A DNA stretch of 64,000 nucleotides from Cellulophaga baltica. GTDB lineage: Bacteria; Bacteroidota; Bacteroidia; Flavobacteriales; Flavobacteriaceae. The position numbers and the translations under genes are program-made. Positions 54,393 to 61,595 of this stretch are shown here, piece after piece. The stretch spans positions 1-64,000 of the forward strand of contig NZ_FNBD01000013.1 of NCBI RefSeq assembly GCF_900102165.1, given 5' to 3'. Numbering within the stretch: the first letter of the stretch is position 1; each line of letters begins with the position of its first letter. Under the pieces are notes generated by a model, which saw nothing but the letters and a program-made list of their open reading frames with translations, ran no database searches and was not told the origin of the DNA.

Positions 54393-55436
54393 ATGATGGA
54401 ACCAGAAGAGCGCTCGGAGTTAGAAAAAGATGAACTTTTTGAGCACCATAAGGTAATTGCATCCAAGGGGCAAGAGCCGCTGCGTGTAGATAAATTTTTA
54501 ATGAACTTCATAGAAAATGCGGTTCGAAATAAAATTCAGCAAGCAGCAAGAAATGGACATATTTGGGTTAATGATATTCAAGTAAAACAAAATTATCGTG
54601 TAAAAGCAGGGGATGAAGTTAGAGTTCTTTTTGAGCATCCTCCACATGAATTTTTATTAGTGCCAGAAGATATTCCTATAAATATTGTTTATGAGGATGA
54701 TGTATTGATGGTGGTAAATAAAGAACCAGGAATGGTAGTGCATCCTGGTCACGGTAATTACTCTGGGACCCTTATTAATGCGCTATTGCATCATACAAAA
54801 GATCTTGCCGTAAATATTAATGAACGTCCAGGATTAGTGCATAGGATAGATAAAGATACTTCCGGACTTTTAGTGATTGCTAAGACAGATGAAGCGATGA
54901 CTTTCTTGTCAAAACAGTTTTTTGATAAAACAAGTGAGCGTGAGTATGTGGCGTTAGTTTGGGGTAATATCGAAGAAGATGAAGGAACTATAGAAGGGCA
55001 TGTAGGAAGGCATCCGCAGAACCGCTTACAAATGACTGTTTTTCCTGACGGTGAACAAGGTAAAGATGCAGTTACTCATTTTAAAGTCATAGAGCGCTTA
55101 GGATATTTAACCTTAATTTCTTGCAAATTAGAGACGGGTAGAACACACCAGATTCGGGTACACTTAAAGCATATAGGGCATACTTTATTCAATGATGCAC
55201 GTTACGGCGGTGAGAAAATATTAAAAGGAACAACATTTACAAAGTATAAGCAGTTTGTTGATAATGCCTTTAAAATATTACCACGACAGGCCTTGCATGC
55301 AAAAACCTTAGGTTTTGTACACCCTGTTACCAAAGAATTTATGCGATTTGATTCTGAAGTACCAGCCGATATGGCTAATTGCATAGAGAAATGGAGGGCT
55401 TATGCCAAGCATAGCGCAGAGAATCCTCAAGGATAG
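54393..55436 (+). CDS. RluA-family 23S/tRNA pseudouridine synthase
   Basis: 347 residues; a second in-frame ATG follows the first. An S4 RNA-binding domain (~25-90: RVDKFLMNFIENAVRNKIQQ) precedes the catalytic domain, with the motif VHRIDKDTSGLLVIAKT carrying the catalytic aspartate and GRTHQIRVHLKHIGH. The architecture matches RluD, which modifies helix 69 of 23S rRNA; the target is inferred. It is cotranscribed with the PASTA gene (3-base gap). Confidence 0.93.
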   Translation: MMEPEERSELEKDELFEHHKVIASKGQEPLRVDKFLMNFIENAVRNKIQQAARNGHIWVNDIQVKQNYRVKAGDEVRVLFEHPPHEFLLVPEDIPINIVYEDDVLMVVNKEPGMVVHPGHGNYSGTLINALLHHTKDLAVNINERPGLVHRIDKDTSGLLVIAKTDEAMTFLSKQFFDKTSEREYVALVWGNIEEDEGTIEGHVGRHPQNRLQMTVFPDGEQGKDAVTHFKVIERLGYLTLISCKLETGRTHQIRVHLKHIGHTLFNDARYGGEKILKGTTFTKYKQFVDNAFKILPRQALHAKTLGFVHPVTKEFMRFDSEVPADMANCIEKWRAYAKHSAENPQG

Positions 55437-55489
55437 ATTTTTGTAATACAGCTATTGAAAACCTATCTTGAAAGATGAAATTTATACTA

Positions 55490-55521
55490 GATATCTTCTT
55501 TAATTTTGCGAAGAAGATATC
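55490..55521 (+). promoter_or_regulatory. palindrome (11-bp arms) enclosing the yaaA -7 box
   Basis: GATATCTTCTT (55490-55500), ten-base centre TAATTTTGCG, AAGAAGATATC (55511-55521). The centre contains TAATTTTG, a match to TAnnTTTG, so a dimer bound here would block polymerase directly. It lies 31 bases before the yaaA ATG. Confidence 0.7.
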
Positions 55522-55552
55522 GTATAACTAGTGAACTACTAAAAAGTATCAG

Positions 55553-56314
55553 ATGAAAATAGTGATCTCTCCTGCAAAATCCTTAGATTTTGAAACGGAA
55601 TTACCTACGGCAGCATATACTAGCCCTGTATTTCTTGAGCAATCAAAAAAACTAAATTCAGTTTTAAAAAAGAAGAAGCCCAAAGATTTATCAGACTTAA
55701 TGCATATTTCTGATAAATTGGCACAATTGAATTGGGACCGAAATCAGAATTTTTCATTGCCTTTTACTCCAGAAAACGCACGTCCTGCAGTATTTGCTTT
55801 TAGTGGTGATGTATACCAAGGATTGGATGCGTATAGTTTAAAAGAAACTAAAATAGCCGAGTTGCAAAATCAGCTTCGTATTCTATCCGGTTTGTATGGT
55901 GTTTTAAAACCCTTAGATTTAATGCAAGCATACCGATTAGAAATGGGAACGAGTTTGAAAGTTGGGAATGCTAAAAATTTGTATGAATTTTGGAAGAAAG
56001 GCATCACAGCCTCTTTAAATTCGGAATTGGAAGAAGGGGAATTGTTTGTAAACTTAGCGAGCAACGAATATTTCAGTGCCGTAGATGAGAAGAATTTAAG
56101 GGTGCCTGTAATTGCACCAATATTTAAAGACTGGAAAAACGATAAATTAAAAATAATAAGCTTCTATGCTAAAAAAGCAAGAGGTGCTATGGTGCGCTAT
56201 ATCGTAGATGAGAAAGTTAATTCTCTTGAAGAATTAAGAGGCTTTAATTTAGATGGATATCTGTTTAGTAAAGAGCATACTTTAAAAGAAAATCAGCCTG
56301 TATTTATTCGCTAA
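55553..56314 (+). CDS. yaaA: YaaA/DUF328 peroxide-stress protein
   Basis: 253 residues. The family signature opens as KIVISPAKSLDFETE and continues with FSGDVYQGLDA, LSGLYGVLKPLDLMQAYRLEMGT and NLASNEYFSAV. A helix-hairpin-helix-like KKARGAMVRYIVD region is near the end. E. coli YaaA lowers intracellular iron during H2O2 stress and binds DNA. Here a palindrome spans the promoter, consistent with tight regulation. A perfect 17-bp terminator follows. Confidence 0.93.
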   Translation: MKIVISPAKSLDFETELPTAAYTSPVFLEQSKKLNSVLKKKKPKDLSDLMHISDKLAQLNWDRNQNFSLPFTPENARPAVFAFSGDVYQGLDAYSLKETKIAELQNQLRILSGLYGVLKPLDLMQAYRLEMGTSLKVGNAKNLYEFWKKGITASLNSELEEGELFVNLASNEYFSAVDEKNLRVPVIAPIFKDWKNDKLKIISFYAKKARGAMVRYIVDEKVNSLEELRGFNLDGYLFSKEHTLKENQPVFIR

Positions 56315-56336
56315 TTATCAAGGTCTGAATTTTTAT

Positions 56337-56374
56337 AAAGAAAAAGTAACTACAACTGTAGTTACTTTTTCTTT
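56337..56374 (+). terminator. 17-bp perfect hairpin terminator after yaaA
   Basis: AAAGAAAAAGTAACTAC (56337-56353), loop AACT, exact reverse complement at 56358-56374. The right arm plus one loop base is repeated at 57589-57606, the end of the THX gene; see the direct-repeat entries. Confidence 0.9.
56357..56374 (+). repeat. left copy of an 18-bp direct repeat bounding an accessory island
   Basis: TGTAGTTACTTTTTCTTT, identical to 57589-57606. It forms the right arm of the yaaA terminator. The 1.2 kb between the copies holds only the broken toxin-like gene and its small partner. Confidence 0.75.
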
Positions 56375-56396
56375 ATTTTAAACTATTACTTAGTTA

Positions 56397-57162
56397 ATGC
56401 ACTTTAGCGATTTTATAGTAGATCATATAGAACGATTGATTAATAATGAATTTTCTTTTGCTTCGACTGCAGGGCAAGAGCGGGTTCGTGAATTTAAAAC
56501 TAATAGCTCTGAGATTAGTTCCTTAATATCAAACCAAAAAGGATTATTTAATAAATTACTTACAGTGACGGTTAGTGAAAAGAAGATAAAAAAATATGGA
56601 AGGCCTATGATGCTGTAAATGAGGGAGCAATAATTGCTGTAACCATTGGTTTTCCTGTAGTTATTATCGGTGCAGTTGAGGCATTGCCTTTAGTTTACTC
56701 TTTTGGGCAGTCCGCATTACCAACGGTGGGTAAAGAGTTAGGTAAAGCATTTGCAGTAAATAAAGGTAAGGTGGCATTGTTAAATGGTTTTTCTAATTTA
56801 GGGGAACAATATTTGTCAACAGGGATAGCAGAGAGTAAATGGGGGAAACAAAATTGGGGTCAGATTGATTTGTTTGATGTAGGGGCTAGTGCAGCATATG
56901 GCAATTTTGGTAGTGTTCCGCTAAAATCGGGACTAAATTATACTATTGAAGGAGGTCCCAATTTGAGTTCGTTGGAGGATTTCTCTAAAATATGCTTTTT
57001 AATAGTCTTAAATTTAAGGCAAGCAATTCTTTTAGTACTGCTGTGGGTAAGCCATTGATGGAATTAAGTAAACCAATAGGCTCAGTTTTTGATTTCGGGG
57101 GGAAGGTTACTATAAAAACAACTATATCTAGCGCAAAAAAAATGCTAACTAAAAAATGCTAA
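56397..57162 (+). pseudogene. broken hydrophobic toxin-like gene (two frameshifts, one tandem duplication)
   Basis: Three reading frames join into one protein. Frame A runs from ATG at 56397 (HFSDFIVDHIERL) to TAA at 56618. After an A7 run (56588-56594), adding one A continues as IWKAYDAVNEGAIIAVTIGF in frame B, open to 57058. After a T5 run (56996-57000), adding one T continues as FNSLKFKASNSFSTAVGKPL to the stop at 57160-57162. The product has a hydrophobic helix (IIAVTIGFPVVIIGAVEA) and a glycine/serine-rich body. Its layout resembles C-terminal toxin tips of Rhs-type polymorphic toxins, but no known domain is recognised. Sequencing error in homopolymers is the main alternative. Confidence 0.6.
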
Positions 57163-57164
57163 CT
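57137..57164 (+). repeat. 14-bp tandem duplication at the 3' end of the broken gene
   Basis: AAAAAATGCTAACT occurs twice in direct succession. The second copy creates the present TAA stop (57160-57162). With one copy the frame would continue through IIKYHK to TAA at 57192-57194, overlapping the next ATG as TAATG. Confidence 0.85.
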
Positions 57165-57193
57165 AAAAAAAACATTATTAAATATCATAAATA

Positions 57194-57580
57194 ATGAAAT
57201 TAGATAAAGACCAAAAGAGAACATTGTTATATTTAATGGTTTTTGCTTTAATTTTAATGTGTATTACTGCTTATATAAAAAAAGACCTTAAAGAAAATTC
57301 TGTATATACGGTCTGTTTTGTAGATAGTTATATGGATGGCCCGTCTTCAAGTCCTGCAATATTTTATTATTATTATGTTAATGGTAAAAAATATGAAAAT
57401 AGTAATTACTTAGATTCTAACTATGATGTTAAGGTAGGTGAGTTTTATGTAGTGAAGTTTTCAAGTAAGAATCCTGATTTGGCAGAAATACAACAAGATC
57501 AAAGAGTATTCAGTACTACTAAGATAAGAAAAGCAGGCTTGAAAATACCAAAAAAGAAAAAGAATCAGTTTAAATTTTGA
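57194..57580 (+). CDS. small membrane protein, possible immunity protein of the island
   Basis: 128 residues. One N-terminal helix (LLYLMVFALILMCITAYI) is followed by an extracytoplasmic domain with YYYYVNGKKYENSNY, DVKVGEFYVVKFSSKNPDL and a very basic tail (KKKKNQFKF). Small membrane proteins with a VGxxYxVKFSxxNP block often lie just after Rhs-type toxin genes in flavobacteria and are taken to be immunity proteins; the assignment here is by context. It is intact although its partner is broken, as often seen for orphan immunity genes. Confidence 0.62.
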   Translation: MKLDKDQKRTLLYLMVFALILMCITAYIKKDLKENSVYTVCFVDSYMDGPSSSPAIFYYYYVNGKKYENSNYLDSNYDVKVGEFYVVKFSSKNPDLAEIQQDQRVFSTTKIRKAGLKIPKKKKNQFKF

Positions 57581-57588
57581 ACTAGGTT

Positions 57589-57606
57589 TGTAGTTACTTT
57601 TTCTTT
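57589..57606 (+). repeat. right copy of the 18-bp direct repeat, within the THX gene 3' end
   Basis: TGTAGTTACTTTTTCTTT, identical to 56357-56374. On the minus strand it encodes the last lysine codons and stop of THX, so an insertion here leaves the gene intact. Gene 3' ends are common attachment sites of integrative elements. Confidence 0.7.
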
Positions 57607-57722
57607 TTTATGGCAATTTTTTCTTCAACGGTTGGTCTTCTTTTAATTTTTTTAGGTCTTCTGGCGCCAAAAGAATTGTTAGCGATCTTTCCTTTTCTAG
57701 ATTTTTTATCTCCTTTTCCCAT
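57594..57722 (-). CDS. 30S ribosomal protein THX (bS31)
   Basis: 42 residues from ATG at 57722; the 35 residues upstream in the longer frame are not typical. GKGDKKSRKGKIANNSFGARRP followed by a lysine-rich tail matches the Bacteroidota form of THX, a tiny basic protein sitting in the head of the small subunit. It is very basic, with no acidic cluster except VEEK. Its last codons coincide with the right direct repeat of the island. Confidence 0.85.
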   Translation of the reverse strand: MGKGDKKSRKGKIANNSFGARRPKKIKRRPTVEEKIAIKKKK

Positions 57723-57941
57723 GTTTTTCTTTTTCTTAAAATTACAACTTTCAATAGTACTATAAAAATGCAAGGTACGCTTCTCTTTGGTAGAGTTTTG
57801 TAAGTAATTATTTAAAATTTGTTTCAAAAGTTAATTTACCTAATAGATTTCGTTTTCCTTGCTTAAATTGCTGACAAATTGCAATAAAAAGGGTTAATTA
57901 AATGCATTCGATTAATTGTGATGCGTATTCAAAAAATGTAA

Positions 57942-57967
57942 CTTTACGATGTTTGTACATCGTAAAG
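57942..57967 (+). promoter_or_regulatory. perfect palindrome upstream of pyc
   Basis: CTTTACGATGT (57942-57952), centre TTGT, ACATCGTAAAG (57957-57967). It lies 44 bases before the pyc ATG. The centre GATGTTTG differs from the -7 consensus TAnnTTTG at one position. A dimeric regulator of anaplerosis is a plausible ligand. Confidence 0.65.
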
Positions 57968-58011
57968 ATTAACAACATTTTTATAAAAAAAAACTAACCA
58001 CAGAGAATTAC

Positions 58012-61000
58012 ATGGAAATCAAAAAGGTTTTAGTAGCAAATAGGGGAGAAATAGCAATTCGTATTTTTAGAGCTTGTGTAGAGATAGGCATAAAAACAGT
58101 TGGGATTTACACCTATGAAGATCGGTACTCTTTACACAGATATAAGGCAGATGAATGCTATCAAATTGGAGAAGAGAACGAACCTTTAAAACCTTACTTA
58201 GATATAGAAGCCATAATAAAAGTGGCAAAAGATAATGATATTGATGCCATACACCCTGGGTATGGATTCTTATCTGAAAATGCAAAATTTGCGCAAGCTT
58301 GTGAGGATAATGGAATTATTTTCATAGGTCCTAAAGTGTCTGTTTTAAAGGCGCTAGGAGATAAAATTACAGCGAAGGAAGTAGCTGTAGCTAATCATAT
58401 TCCGGTCATACAAAGTAGTACTGAAGATTTAGTAGAAGTGTCTGTTGCTTTGTCTGAGGCAGAGCGTATTGGCTATCCAGTGATGCTTAAAGCTGCTTCT
58501 GGTGGTGGTGGCCGCGGAATGCGAGTTATCCGGACAGAAGAAGAACTAAGAAAAGGTTTCCCTGAGGCTCGAAGAGAATCTTTAAATGCTTTTGGTGATG
58601 ATACCGTTTTCTTAGAGAAGTTTGTAGAAAATCCAAAGCATATAGAAATACAAATTGTTGCCGATTTACATGGGAATATAGTGCATTTATATGAACGTGA
58701 TTGCTCTGTACAACGTCGCTACCAAAAAGTAATTGAGTTTGCACCTTCTTTTGGGTTGCCTCAAGAAACGCTAAATAGCTTGTACACCCACGCTATTAAT
58801 ATTTGTAAGGCGGTAAACTATAATAACATTGGTACCGTTGAGTTTTTGGTAGACGATGATGGAAGCATTTATTTTATTGAAGTAAACCCAAGAGTTCAAG
58901 TAGAGCATACGGTAACAGAAATGATTACTAATATTGATTTGATTAAAACACAAATCTTTATTGCTGGCGGTTATAAATTATCAGATCAACAAATAAAAAT
59001 AGAAAGTCAGGAATCTGTAAAAGTAACGGGGTATGCGTTGCAATGTAGAATTACGACGGAAGATCCTGCGAACGATTTTAAACCAGATTACGGGGTAGTA
59101 ACTACCTACCGTAGTGCTTCTGGTTTGGGAATTCGGTTAGATGCAGGTAGTGTATATCAAGGGGTGGTTATTTCTCCATTTTTTGATTCTATGTTGGTTA
59201 AAGTATCGGCCATTAGTAGAACACTTGATGGTTCTTGTAGAAAAATGCGTAGAGCCTTGGCAGAATTCCGTATTCGTGGTGTGAAAACCAATATGGCTTT
59301 CTTGGACAATATTTTAAAACATCAAACTTTTAGAGATGGTGATGTTACGGTAAATTTTATTAAAAATGAACCGAAGCTTTTTGAATTTGTGGAACCTCGT
59401 GATCGGGCTAATAAATTAGTGCACTTTTTGGGTGATGTTATCGTTAATGGAAATCCTGATGTAAAAAAGAAAGACCCTAAGCATGTATTTTCAAAACCGA
59501 TAGTTCCTGCCTTTCCTAAATTTGATCCGTATCCTAAAGGAACTAAAGATCTACTTACGGAGCTGGGACCCGAGAAATTCTCTGAGTGGTTAAAGAATGA
59601 AAAGAAAGTTCATTTCACCGATACCACCATGCGTGATGCCCACCAAAGTTTGTTGGCAACACGTATGCGTACCATAGACATGATGAAAGTTGCAGAAGGG
59701 TATGCTAAAAATAACCCTGAAATTTTCAGTATGGAAGTTTGGGGTGGAGCTACTTTTGATGTGTGCTTGCGCTTTTTGCAAGAAAACCCTTGGGAGCGTT
59801 TGGCTAGCTTGCGTAAGGCAATGCCAAATGTATTATTGCAAATGCTGATTAGAGGATCAAACGGAGTTGGGTATACCGCATATCCAGACAATTTAATAGA
59901 AAAATTTGTTGAACAATCTTGGGAAACAGGCGTAGATGTTTTTAGAATATTTGATTCTCTAAACTGGATGAAATCTATTGCGCCTTGTATAGAGCATGTA
60001 AGGACAAAAACGGGTGGTTTAGCAGAAGGGTCTATTTGTTATACGGGCGATATTTTAGATGTCTCTAAAACCAAATATGATCTGAAATATTATGTGCAGT
60101 TAGCTAAAGATATTGAAAATGCTGGTGCTCATATATTGGGAGTGAAAGATATGGCCGGTTTGTTAAAACCGTATGCCGCTTATGAATTAATTTCTGCATT
60201 AAAATCAGAAATTAATATACCAATTCATTTACATACACACGATACGTCTTCTACGCAAGCCGCTATGTATTTAAAAGCAATAGAAGCAGGTGTAGACGTG
60301 GTCGATGTAGCTCTAGGAGGTTTGTCTGGATTAACTTCACAGCCCAATTTTAATTCGGTAGTAGAGATGCTTCGTTTTACAGAAAGAGCGAATAACATGA
60401 ATACGGCAAAATTAGCAGCGTATTCTAATTACTGGGAAACTGTTCGTAATTATTATTACACGTTTGAATCTGGATTAAAATCTGGAACAGGAGAGGTGTA
60501 TAACCATGAAATTCCTGGGGGGCAATACTCCAACTTAAAAGGGCAAGCGATTGCTTTAGGTTTGGAAGATAAATTCCCAGAGATTACTAAAATGTACGGA
60601 GAAGTTAATCAACTTTTTGGCGATGTTATTAAAGTGACGCCGAGCTCTAAAGTGGTGGGTGATATGGCGCAATATATGATTAGTAATAGTCTAACGGTTG
60701 ATGATGTATTGACGAAAGGAGAGGATATTTCATTTCCAGAGTCTGTAAAAAGTTTCTTTAGAGGAGACTTAGGGCAACCTGTTGGAGGCTTCCCGAAGGC
60801 ACTACAGAAAATTATCCTAAAAGATGAGATTCCATATACCGAAAGGCCTAATGCGCATTTAGAACCTATCGATTTTGACAAGGAATTCAAGTCCTTCAAA
60901 CGAAAGTTCAATAAGGGCATGGGTAGAGCGCTTGAAATTACAGATTTCTTGTCCTATAAATTGTATCCAAAGGTATTTACAGATGCCTATAATAACCATG

Positions 61001-61464
61001 TAAAATATGGTAATGTAATGAATATACCTACCAAAAATTTCTTCTACGGTATGGAAATAGGAGAAGAGATTATGGTGGAGTTAGATCGTGGTAAGAATGT
61101 CCTTATCTCATTAATGTTAAAAGGAGAGCCAGACGAATCTGGGAATGTAAGTATCTATTTTAAAGTAAATGGGCAGTTGCGTAATGTAGTCATTAAAGAT
61201 ACCGCCGTAAAAGTTACTAAAATAGAAAATACTAAGGCAGATGGGGCTAATGACAAGCAAATTGGTGCACCTTTGCAAGGTTTATTATCTACTGTTTTGG
61301 TAAAGAAAGGACAAGAAATAAAGCGAAACCAACCTTTGTTTGTCATCGAAGCCATGAAAATGGAAACGACCGTTACTGCAACAGAGGAAGGCGTGGTAGA
61401 AAGCGTTCATTTATCAGGAGGTTCATTGGTTAATTCTGAAGATTTGGTGGTAACGTTAAAATAA
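58012..61464 (+). CDS. pyc: pyruvate carboxylase
   Basis: 1150 residues, the full single-chain enzyme that makes oxaloacetate from pyruvate, bicarbonate and ATP. Biotin carboxylase lies at ~1-450 (KVLVANRGEIAIRIFRA, KAASGGGGRGMRV ATP lid, FIEVNPRVQVEHTVTE). The carboxyltransferase is at ~540-810 (FTDTTMRDAHQSLLATRMRT, HLHTHDTSSTQ). A conserved linker follows, and the biotinyl domain carries Lys1116 in EAMKMETT. It is a client of the BirA encoded at 45446. A palindrome lies upstream and a strong terminator downstream. Confidence 0.97.
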   Translation: MEIKKVLVANRGEIAIRIFRACVEIGIKTVGIYTYEDRYSLHRYKADECYQIGEENEPLKPYLDIEAIIKVAKDNDIDAIHPGYGFLSENAKFAQACEDNGIIFIGPKVSVLKALGDKITAKEVAVANHIPVIQSSTEDLVEVSVALSEAERIGYPVMLKAASGGGGRGMRVIRTEEELRKGFPEARRESLNAFGDDTVFLEKFVENPKHIEIQIVADLHGNIVHLYERDCSVQRRYQKVIEFAPSFGLPQETLNSLYTHAINICKAVNYNNIGTVEFLVDDDGSIYFIEVNPRVQVEHTVTEMITNIDLIKTQIFIAGGYKLSDQQIKIESQESVKVTGYALQCRITTEDPANDFKPDYGVVTTYRSASGLGIRLDAGSVYQGVVISPFFDSMLVKVSAISRTLDGSCRKMRRALAEFRIRGVKTNMAFLDNILKHQTFRDGDVTVNFIKNEPKLFEFVEPRDRANKLVHFLGDVIVNGNPDVKKKDPKHVFSKPIVPAFPKFDPYPKGTKDLLTELGPEKFSEWLKNEKKVHFTDTTMRDAHQSLLATRMRTIDMMKVAEGYAKNNPEIFSMEVWGGATFDVCLRFLQENPWERLASLRKAMPNVLLQMLIRGSNGVGYTAYPDNLIEKFVEQSWETGVDVFRIFDSLNWMKSIAPCIEHVRTKTGGLAEGSICYTGDILDVSKTKYDLKYYVQLAKDIENAGAHILGVKDMAGLLKPYAAYELISALKSEINIPIHLHTHDTSSTQAAMYLKAIEAGVDVVDVALGGLSGLTSQPNFNSVVEMLRFTERANNMNTAKLAAYSNYWETVRNYYYTFESGLKSGTGEVYNHEIPGGQYSNLKGQAIALGLEDKFPEITKMYGEVNQLFGDVIKVTPSSKVVGDMAQYMISNSLTVDDVLTKGEDISFPESVKSFFRGDLGQPVGGFPKALQKIILKDEIPYTERPNAHLEPIDFDKEFKSFKRKFNKGMGRALEITDFLSYKLYPKVFTDAYNNHVKYGNVMNIPTKNFFYGMEIGEEIMVELDRGKNVLISLMLKGEPDESGNVSIYFKVNGQLRNVVIKDTAVKVTKIENTKADGANDKQIGAPLQGLLSTVLVKKGQEIKRNQPLFVIEAMKMETTVTATEEGVVESVHLSGGSLVNSEDLVVTLK

Positions 61465-61483
61465 AAAATTAAGCAAAAAGTAT

Positions 61484-61521
61484 AATTCCCTTTAGCTACT
61501 TTAGCTAAAGGGAATTTTTGA
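61484..61521 (+). terminator. intrinsic terminator after pyc
   Basis: AATTCCCTTTAGCTA (61484-61498), loop CTT, TAGCTAAAGGGAATT (61502-61516), a perfect 15-bp stem followed by T. Confidence 0.93.
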
Positions 61522-61595
61522 GTCTGACGCTTAGGTATACCATCAGATTTCGACTATAGAATAAAAAGAATTTTACGTTTAGTTAGCTATAAAAT

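Noticed and set aside
56588-56594. Programmed ribosomal frameshift as the sole explanation of the broken gene
   Set aside because: A second break at a T5 run and a 14-bp duplication that creates the stop are also needed, so decay or sequencing error is simpler.
57723-57827. Longer 77-codon version of the THX gene
   Set aside because: The first 35 codons are not like THX; the family starts at the GKGDK sequence from ATG at 57722.
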